64,000 nt of DNA, from NCBI RefSeq assembly GCF_005484805.1, contig NZ_CP039432.1, forward strand, positions 1,116,001 through 1,180,000, given 5' to 3'. The notes under the pieces were generated by a model. That model saw only the letters and a program-made list of their open reading frames with translations, did no database searches and was not told where the DNA came from. This stretch comes from Rhodococcus sp. SGAir0479. GTDB taxonomy: Bacteria > Actinomycetota > Actinomycetes > Mycobacteriales > Mycobacteriaceae. The position numbers were made by a program, and so were the translations under genes. Within the stretch, counting starts at the first letter, position 1; the number at the start of each line of letters is the position of its first letter. Of this stretch, positions 55,067 through 64,000 are shown piece by piece.

Positions 55067-57458
55067 TCACTGCCGGTACATCGCGACGCGCAGGACGTCG
55101 GCCGGATCGAGCAGGTGGCCGTGGTCGTCGTCGCCGACGTCGATCCGTACCCAGTGGATCCGGTTGGTGCACGCGTTGTCGCCGGTCGGGTAGTCCTGGG
55201 TCACCGGCGACTGGCCGTCGCGGCCGACATCGGTGAACTCGTAGCCGAACCCGATGGGCTCGGTCCGTTCGATCCGGCCGGTGCCGACGGTCGACCCGTC
55301 GACCAGCAGTGTCACGGCGCCGCCCCGGCCCAGTCCGCCGCCGTCGTACGTGAACTCCACGCGCACCTGCCGGGAGCCGGCCGGCACCGGCCCGCTCCCG
55401 CGAACGTGTGTGCGGTGCAGCCCGAAAAAGTTGTAGCAGAAAGTAATTCGTCCGTCCTTGAAGTAGAACGACCAGCCGCCGGCGTGCCCGCCCAGGCTGA
55501 GGATCACGCCCTCGGCGCCGCCGTCCGGAACGTCGACCTGCGCGGTGAGCGTCCACGAGCGGTTGCGCCAGTTGAGGATGTGCATCTCGAGCAGTCCGCC
55601 CATTCCCGGCAGCAACACCTGACGCCGGCCCGGAACCAGGCTGGGCTTGCCGGAGATCTGCGGCAGGACCCGTTCGAAGCTGCGGTCGTCGAGCGGCAGC
55701 ACGTTGTTGCGCGCCGCCCTCGATGAGGAACAGCCGTTGCAGCTGGTGCAGACGCTCGGGGTGTGCATCCGCGAGGTCACGGGCCTGGGTCCAGTCGGAG
55801 GCGCAGTCGTACAGCTCCCAGACATCGTCGTCGAACGCGATGCCGACGCTGCCCACCGTCTGCCACGGCGTCCGATGCTTGGTCACCGCCGCCCAGCCCC
55901 GGTGGTAGATGCCGCGGTTGCCGAGCATCTCGAAATACTGGGTCACGTGCCGGTCCGGTTCGTCGGCGCCGTCGAACGTGTAGCTCATGTCGGTGCCGTC
56001 GAAGGGGGCCTGGCGCACGCCCGCCACCGTCGACGGCGGTGGTAGGTGCGCCGCCGCGAGCACGGTGGGAACGATGTCCACGACGTGATGGAACTGGTGA
56101 CGCAGCTCGCCGCGCGCGTCGAAACCGTGTGGCCAGTGCACGATCGTCCCGTTCCGGGTACCGCCCCAGTGCGAGGCAACCTGTTTGGTCCACTGGTAGG
56201 GCGTGTCCATCGCGTGCGCCCACCCGACCGCGTAGTGCGGGGACGATTCCGGTCCGCCGAGCTGGTCGATCCGGCTGCGCAGAAACTCCGGGGTCTCGAG
56301 CGCGGCCATGCCGTTGAGGCTGATCAGCTCGTTGAACGTGCCCTGGGGCGTCCCCTCCGCCGACGCGCCGTTGTCGCCGACGATGTAGAAGACGAGGGTG
56401 TCGTCGAGGGCGCCGAGCTCGGCGATCGCGTCCACCACCCGGCCCACCTGGTGGTCGGTGTGTTCCAGGAAGCCGGCGTAGTTCTCCATCTGGCGACGGA
56501 GCACCGGCAGCAGGGTCTCGTCCATGTCGTCCCACGCCGGGATCACGTCGTGGCGCGCGGTCAGCTCGGCTCCGGCCGGTACCACCCCCAGCTCCCGCTG
56601 GCGCGCGAAGATGCGCTCGCGCAACACGTCCCAGCCGTCGTCGAAGCGGCCGCGGTACTCGTCCGCCCATTCCTTCGGTACGTGGTGCGGGGCGTGGGTG
56701 GCGCCCGGCGCGAAGTAGAGGAAGAACGGTTTGTCGGGCGTGAGGGCCTTCTGTTGCCGCACCCACGCGACCGCCCGGTCGGCGAGGTCCTCGGTGAGGT
56801 GGTAGCCCTGCTCGGGCGTGCCCCACGGTTCGACGCGCCGGGTGCCCTCGTGCAGGGTGGGATACCACTGGTCCGTCTCGCCGCCGACGAAGCCGTAGAA
56901 GTACTCGAACCCGTTGCCGGGTGCCGGCCACCGGTCGAACGGACCCGCCGGGCTGGTCTCCCAGATCGGGACCTCGTGACACTTGCCGATGTGCGCCGAC
57001 GCGTACCCGTTGAGGGTGAGGATCCGGGCCAACGGTGCGCAGGTGTCGGGGCGCACGGACGTGTACCCGGGCGCCGACGTCGCCATCTCGGTGATACCGC
57101 CCATTCCCACCCGGTGGTGATTGCGCCCGGTGAGCAGGGCCGCCCGGGTGGGGGAGCACAGCGCGGTCGTGTGGAAGCGGGTGTACTTCAGGCCGCCCTC
57201 GGCGAGGCGGTCGGCCGTGGGGGTCGAGATCGGCCCACCGAATGCGCTCGACGCGCCGAAGCCGACGTCGTCGAGCAGCACGATCATCACGTTCGGGGCC
57301 CCCGCGGGGGGACGTAGCGGCCGGATCGGTGGGAACCGCGCCTCGGGGTCCTTCGCGTCGTACAGGATGGGGCCGGTGTACGTCTCGGCCGGCACGGGCA
57401 GGATGTGCCGTTCCACGTCGCGGCGGTAGATGTCCTCGTGCGGATCCGTCGGGCCCAT
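55067..57458 (-). pseudogene. Arylsulfatase gene disrupted by a single-base frameshift
   Basis: The 5' frame (57458 to about 55719) encodes a type I sulfatase: metal site MIVLLDDVGFGAS and the formylglycine motif CSPTRAALLTGRN, whose Cys would be oxidised by a sulfatase-maturing enzyme. After LFLIEG the frame breaks; the rest (ARNNVLPLDDRSFERVLPQI and then a C-terminal beta domain ending VLRVAMYRQ) continues in another frame to 55067. The break maps to CCC at 55717-55719; removing one base would restore about 796 residues. The N-terminal catalytic part would be followed by about 227 frameshifted residues. Either a recent mutation or a sequencing error. It would otherwise release sulfate from organic sulfate esters. 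Confidence 0.82.
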
Positions 57459-57720
57459 CGCCGGTGACCTCCTCGCGACGTGTGGACGGGCGGCGACCGG
57501 CGGGAACCGGCGCACCACCTGGCTCGACCGTACGTTCCCGCCGCCGTGTTCCGCAGGCGAATCCCGGCTTCCGTTCGCGGCGTCCGGGAGTAGCCTGGGG
57601 ACTGACGCCGGCCGGACGACGAGGTGCTCCGCGGGTCGGGTCCGAGCCACGACGCACATTCGAGAGGCGTTGTGCGGCGGTCATTTTCCTTCGACGAGTC
57701 GCGGTCGGGCGAGGTGCGAG
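57459..57720. promoter_or_regulatory. Divergent region between arylsulfatase and methyltransferase genes
   Basis: 262 bases with no recognised gene. TAGCCT at 57591-57596 in GGAGTAGCCTGGGG is a possible -10 for the plus strand. No operator palindrome was seen. Confidence 0.3.
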
Positions 57721-59911
<2,191 letters not shown>

Positions 59912-59916
59912 CCGCG

Positions 59917-60402
59917 GTGGCGCCCGGGTCGTCGGAGCAGGGCGGGAAGACCTTGCTGGTGGTCCACCACACGTCCTCGCCGGCGACGCGTGAGCTGCTC
60001 GAGTCGGTGCTGGCCGGGGCGCGTGATCCCGAGATCTCCGGCGTCACGGTGCGGTCGGTGCCGGCCCTGCACGCCACCGCCGTCGACGTGCTCGACGCCG
60101 ACGGCTACGTGTTCGGGACCTCGGCGAACTTCGGGTACATGTCGGGCGCACTCAAACACTTCTTCGACACCGTCTACTACCCGTGCCTGGACGCCGTCGC
60201 CGGCCGCCCCTACGGGTTGTGGGTGCACGGGAACAACGACACCGCCGGCGCGGTCACGTCGGTCCGCAAGATCGTCACGGGCATGGAGTTGGCGCAGGCC
60301 GCGGAGATCGTCGAGATCACCGGGCCGCTCGACGCGTCGGTCCGCGAGCGGTGCTACGAACTGGGCGCCACCGTCGCGGTCACCGTCTCCGGGGGCCTCT
60401 GA
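59917..60402 (+). CDS. Flavodoxin-like / NADPH-dependent FMN reductase-fold protein
   Basis: 161 residues. The start KTLLVVHHTSSPATRELLESVLAG fits a flavodoxin phosphate loop, and DGYVFGTSANFGYMSGALKHFFDTVYYP and YGLWVHGNNDTAGAV fit the flavin-contacting loops. It likely binds FMN, but partners are unknown. GTG 59917 lies six bases after the previous stop, so it belongs to the dapB operon. It ends next to a convergent gene with no gap. Confidence 0.78.
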   Translation: MAPGSSEQGGKTLLVVHHTSSPATRELLESVLAGARDPEISGVTVRSVPALHATAVDVLDADGYVFGTSANFGYMSGALKHFFDTVYYPCLDAVAGRPYGLWVHGNNDTAGAVTSVRKIVTGMELAQAAEIVEITGPLDASVRERCYELGATVAVTVSGGL

Positions 60403-61062
60403 TCAGTTCACCGGGACCGTGTCCGGCGAGCCCGGATCCGGCGCGCCGGGCTGGAACGGCGGGGGATCGGCGGGATCGAACACCCCGGGCAACGTCGCAC
60501 ACGTCGCGCCGGGCTCGGGAAAGGTGTTGCGGTTGAGCCGAAGTGCGTCGACGAAGTGATCGATTCGCTCGTCGTCGACGTCATCGACGGCCAGCTGGTG
60601 CCCCCACGACTGCAGTGAAACCGGGACGGACAGATCGGGATACGGCGACAGCATCAGGTAGGGCCGCCCCTCGACGCGCTCGACCAGCGTCCGCAGGTCC
60701 GCGCCGGTGACGAGGTCGGGGTCGTACGTGATCCAGACCGCCCCGTGTTCGAGGGAGTGCACCGCGTTCTCGCTGCGGATCGCCCTGTCGTACACCGTCC
60801 CCGTGCACGTGGCCCACGCGGCGTCGTGCGGCCCGCCGAACGGGGGAGTCCGGTCGTACGCCACGCGCTGGTTCGCGCGCACGTGCGACGCGGCCGGGTA
60901 CTCGACGACGGTGACGCCCTCGATGCGCAGCGAGGGGTCGGGTTCGGCCGCGGTCGGGACGAACGGATCGGCCACCGCCTCACCGTCGACGGTGTCGGCG
61001 CACCCCGCGGCGGCCAGGGCGATCACGGCCGCGACCACGGTCGCGCGGGCGCGGACGGCCAC
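60403..61062 (-). CDS. DUF3105 lipoprotein
   Basis: 219 residues from GTG 61062. The signal VVAAVIALAAAGC ends in a lipobox, so the protein is likely a lipoprotein. The DUF3105 core is seen in PPFGGPHDAAWATC, NAVHSLEHGAVWITYDP and LSPYPDLSVPVSLQSWGHQL; two His residues in HSLEH suggest a metal or catalytic site, though nothing is proven. It starts three bases after the SRPBCC gene and is likely cotranscribed. Confidence 0.8.
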   Translation of the reverse strand: MAVRARATVVAAVIALAAAGCADTVDGEAVADPFVPTAAEPDPSLRIEGVTVVEYPAASHVRANQRVAYDRTPPFGGPHDAAWATCTGTVYDRAIRSENAVHSLEHGAVWITYDPDLVTGADLRTLVERVEGRPYLMLSPYPDLSVPVSLQSWGHQLAVDDVDDERIDHFVDALRLNRNTFPEPGATCATLPGVFDPADPPPFQPGAPDPGSPDTVPVN

Positions 61063-61065
61063 CGT

Positions 61066-61500
61066 CTACTTGCCGTCGACGAACTTGGTCAGGCCCTTGC
61101 TGGCGGTGTCGAGCGCCATGTTCCGGGCCTTCTTGAGCAGGAAGCCGGGCAGCGGGATCTTCGGGTCCACGGACAGTTCGAACGTGACGAGGGTGCCGTC
61201 ACCCTTGGGAGTGAGGGTGTACGACCCGTCCTGGCTGTTCTGCTGCGCGCTCTCCACCAGCGTCCAGGACATCCGGTTGTCGCCGTCCCACGTGTAGTCG
61301 ACGACCTGCTCGTCGTTGATCCCCATGACGGACACCGTCATTCGGACGCGGTTGGCGCGGCCGTCGGGATGCGTGCTCTCGACGACGACCTTCTTGTGAG
61401 CGGACGACCATTCCGGCAGGCGGTCCACGGCGGCGATCGCCGCCATGACGTCGGCCGGTGCGGCCTCGACCTCGAATTCCTTCGCCCCCGAAACCGCCAT
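61066..61500 (-). CDS. SRPBCC (START-like) family protein
   Basis: 144 residues from ATG 61500, with GAGGAGTGGAGAGC just upstream. The polyketide-cyclase/START-like fold is suggested by FEVEAAPADVMAAIAAVDRLPEWSSAHKKV at the start, a run of beta strands (VRMTVSVMGINDEQVVDYTW, DGTLVTFELSV) and a long C-terminal helix. These proteins bind hydrophobic ligands. Ligand and role here are unknown. Confidence 0.83.
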   Translation of the reverse strand: MAVSGAKEFEVEAAPADVMAAIAAVDRLPEWSSAHKKVVVESTHPDGRANRVRMTVSVMGINDEQVVDYTWDGDNRMSWTLVESAQQNSQDGSYTLTPKGDGTLVTFELSVDPKIPLPGFLLKKARNMALDTASKGLTKFVDGK

Positions 61501-61608
61501 GCTCTCCACTCCTCTGCCGCGCGAACGATGAGAGGCAATTAGACCATCCCGCGGCCGTCGATTCCGGGAGGTCGCCGAGTCGGAGGTGCGGAGAACGCGC
61601 GCGGCGCT

Positions 61609-62124
61609 TCAGTTTCCGGGACGGCTCTTGCGCATCTGGTCGCGCAGCGCGCCCTGAACCGCTTGCGACACCCACGAATTGAGCGACATCCCGTCCTGCA
61701 CTGCCGCCTCCTCCGCGCGGGCCTTGATCTGATCGACCAGTCGCAGCGTCACCCGGCTGATGTCGCCCGTGACGTCCTCCAGGGTTCGGTACGGGTCGCT
61801 CTTCGCGTGGGGGCCGGCCGTCGCGCCGGTGTCCTCCGGGTCGTCGCCGCCGTCCGTACCCGGTCCGTCGTCGCGGGTGGGGCGGCGGCGGGTGGACTCG
61901 ACCGCGACGTCGGTGCCGTCGAAGCGGACGTGCAGTGTGCGGTCGCCCAACTCGTCGGAGGCCTCACGCGCAAAGTCGGACAGCGCCGAGACCAACATGA
62001 GCTGGGCCGACCGCTCCACGGCTCCCGCGAGCGCGTGCGCGATGCGTTGGGTGTTCTCGTCGCCGAGCGCGGAGGCGGCGGCCAGGTCGTCGCGCAGCCG
62101 GGCGGTGTATTCGGTGAGGTCCAT
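61609..62124 (-). CDS. HicB-like ribbon-helix-helix DNA-binding protein
   Basis: 171 residues. The C-terminal part (about 122-164), SRVTLRLVDQIKARAEEAA and then MSLNSWVSQAVQGALR, is a ribbon-helix-helix domain like that of HicB antitoxins. The N-terminal 75 residues are helical followed by a short beta pair, and a charged disordered linker (80-110) joins them. No HicA-type toxin is encoded next to it, so it is an orphan regulator. Two perfect TGACGTCA palindromes sit between the -35 and -10 of its own promoter, strongly suggesting autorepression. ATG 62124 is probably leaderless. Confidence 0.82.
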   Translation of the reverse strand: MDLTEYTARLRDDLAAASALGDENTQRIAHALAGAVERSAQLMLVSALSDFAREASDELGDRTLHVRFDGTDVAVESTRRRPTRDDGPGTDGGDDPEDTGATAGPHAKSDPYRTLEDVTGDISRVTLRLVDQIKARAEEAAVQDGMSLNSWVSQAVQGALRDQMRKSRPGN

Positions 62125-62130
62125 GACGCC

Positions 62131-62159
62131 AGTGTGACGTCATGATGACGTCATTTCAA
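62131..62159 (-). promoter_or_regulatory. Promoter TTGAAA-N17-CACACT of the RHH gene
   Basis: On the minus strand TTGAAA (62159-62154) and CACACT (62136-62131) are 17 bases apart, and CACACT ends six bases before the ATG. The spacer is filled exactly by the two operator palindromes. Confidence 0.6.
62135..62153. promoter_or_regulatory. Double palindrome operator TGACGTCA-N3-TGACGTCA
   Basis: Perfect eight-base palindromes at 62135-62142 and 62146-62153 are 11 bases apart, one helical turn. This suits cooperative binding of two ribbon-helix-helix dimers on one face of the DNA. Confidence 0.75.
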
Positions 62160-62236
62160 GGCGACGATGGCGTCACGGGACCCCCGTCGCCGCCGACAGG
62201 GTCCGGGGTGTGGACCGCTCGGGCGTCCGCGGCCCC

Positions 62237-62242
62237 TATATG
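62237..62242 (+). promoter_or_regulatory. Possible -10 (TATATG) of thyX
   Basis: TATATG in CCCCTATATGGTG lies 35 bases before the thyX start. The -35 is unclear. A start near 62249 leaves room for AGGAGGAC as ribosome-binding site. Confidence 0.4.
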
Positions 62243-62277
62243 GTGCGCAGACGAACGGACGACAGGAGGACGTCGAG

Positions 62278-63030
62278 GTGCGCAATGCGGTGCCGCTCAA
62301 AGTGCAACTGGTCGCGAAGACGGAGTTCGTGCCGCCCACGGACGTGCCGTGGGAGACCGACGCCGTCGGCGGCGAGGCGCTCGCCGAGTTCGCGGGCCGG
62401 GCGTGCTACCAGAGCTGGTCCAAGCCCAACCCGCGCACCGCGACCAACGCCGGGTACCTGCGCCACCTGCTCGAGGTGGGGCACCTGTCGGTGCTCGAGC
62501 ACGGCACCGTCAGCTTCTACATCACCGGCATCTCCCGCTCCTGTACGCACGAGCTGATCCGGCACCGGCACTTCTCGTACTCGCAGCTGTCCCAGCGTTT
62601 CGTGCGTGAGAACGACTCCAACGTCGTGATCCCCCCGGCGATCGCCGGCGACGAGCGCCTCGAGGCGCTGTTCGCGAAGGCGACCGAGGCCAGCCGCAGC
62701 GCCTACACCGAACTGCTGGCGGCGCTCGAGGACAAGCTGGCCGACGTGCCCGGAGGCCCGATCCGGAACAAGCAGGCGCGTCAGGCGGCGCGGTCGGTGC
62801 TGCCCAACGCCACCGAGACCCGGGTCGTCGTGACCGGCAACTACCGCGCGTGGCGGCACTTCGTCGAGATGCGGGCCACCGAACACGCGGACGTCGAGAT
62901 CCGCCGGGTCGCCGTCGAGTGCCTGCGGCAGCTCCGGCGCGCCGCGCCGAATGTCTTCGGCGACTTCGAAATCGTCACCCTCCCGGACGGCACCGAGGTC
63001 GCGACGAGCGAGTTCGACACGGTCGGCTGA
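62278..63030 (+). CDS. thyX: Flavin-dependent thymidylate synthase
   Basis: 250 residues from GTG 62278, preceded by ACAGGAGGAC. The diagnostic ThyX motif RHRxxSxxxxR appears as [13 protein letters not shown], with [23 protein letters not shown] and [13 protein letters not shown] also conserved. It methylates dUMP using FAD, NADPH and methylene-tetrahydrofolate. It precedes dapA as in M. tuberculosis. Upstream in-frame codons to 62167 are not part of the gene. Confidence 0.96.
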   Translation: MRNAVPLKVQLVAKTEFVPPTDVPWETDAVGGEALAEFAGRACYQSWSKPNPRTATNAGYLRHLLEVGHLSVLEHGTVSFYITGISRSCTHELIRHRHFSYSQLSQRFVRENDSNVVIPPAIAGDERLEALFAKATEASRSAYTELLAALEDKLADVPGGPIRNKQARQAARSVLPNATETRVVVTGNYRAWRHFVEMRATEHADVEIRRVAVECLRQLRRAAPNVFGDFEIVTLPDGTEVATSEFDTVG

Positions 63031-63101
63031 ACACGGCTGCGCCCGCCAGTGGCCCTGGCAGCGCCCGTGCGGTGCCGTCGTGTTCAGGTCCGCGGTACTG
63101 A

Positions 63102-64000
<899 letters not shown>

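Noticed and set aside
61609-62277. HicAB toxin-antitoxin system
   Set aside because: Only the HicB-like DNA-binding protein is present. Neither neighbour encodes a small double-stranded-RNA-binding HicA protein, so a complete system is not supported.

Overview
The window is very GC-rich, almost completely coding, and uses GTG and TTG starts freely. Its gene content and order match Mycobacteriales, most likely a Rhodococcus or close relative. As I recall the Mycobacterium tuberculosis map, several blocks are in the same order there: cobO-cobB-cysG-efpA-proS; two DUF4439 genes-rimP-nusA-infB-rbfA-DHH phosphoesterase-dinF; a metallophosphoesterase-pptT-truB; a DtxR regulator-ribF-rpsO-pnp-pepR; and dapB, thyX, dapA. 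The species call is inference from protein likeness and synteny; no search was run.

Layout. 1-3.9 kb: end of a magnesium chelatase gene, cobO, cobB and a fused CobE/CbiG-CysG gene (cobalamin and siroheme). 3.9-9.0 kb: an EfpA-type MFS pump, a DMT-family membrane protein, yaaA on the minus strand, and proS. 9.0-17.0 kb: an accessory oxidative cluster. Five minus-strand genes (MpaB-type oxygenase, P450, TetR, aldehyde dehydrogenase, SDR) diverge from an atypical acyl-CoA dehydrogenase and an O-methyltransferase. 17.1-33.3 kb: a degenerate receiver protein, then the complete respiratory complex I operon nuoA-N, in which NuoE and NuoF form one reading frame. 33.4-36.0 kb: a TetR/MFS pair with a well-defined shared promoter-operator, and a SnoaL-like gene. 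36.1-48.3 kb: a DUF4439 pair, then the translation/processing block rimP, nusA, ylxR, infB, DUF503, rbfA, DHH phosphoesterase, MATE transporter, the opposing pair pptH/pptT, and truB. 48.3-55.0 kb: a small secreted protein, a DtxR-family regulator, ribF, rpsO, pnp and pepR. 55.0-58.6 kb: a frameshifted arylsulfatase and a TIGR00027-type methyltransferase. 58.7-64.0 kb: dapB, small genes, a ribbon-helix-helix protein with a double palindromic operator, thyX, and the 5' part of dapA.

How the parts work together. Most genes are housekeeping: energy conservation (complex I), translation and RNA turnover (IF-2, NusA, RimP, RbfA, TruB, S15, PNPase), cofactors (B12, siroheme, flavins, phosphopantetheine), lysine and dTMP synthesis. 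About 27 kb (9.0-36.1 kb), including the nuo operon, lies between proS and the DUF4439/rimP block, which I recall as neighbours in M. tuberculosis. Novelty is most likely in the two gene fusions, the MpaB/P450/ALDH/ACAD cluster, the overlapping promoter-operators at 33.99 and 62.14 kb, and the RNA-structure candidates between infB and DUF503 and between rpsO and pnp. No CRISPR array, tRNA, rRNA, insertion sequence or prophage was recognised.
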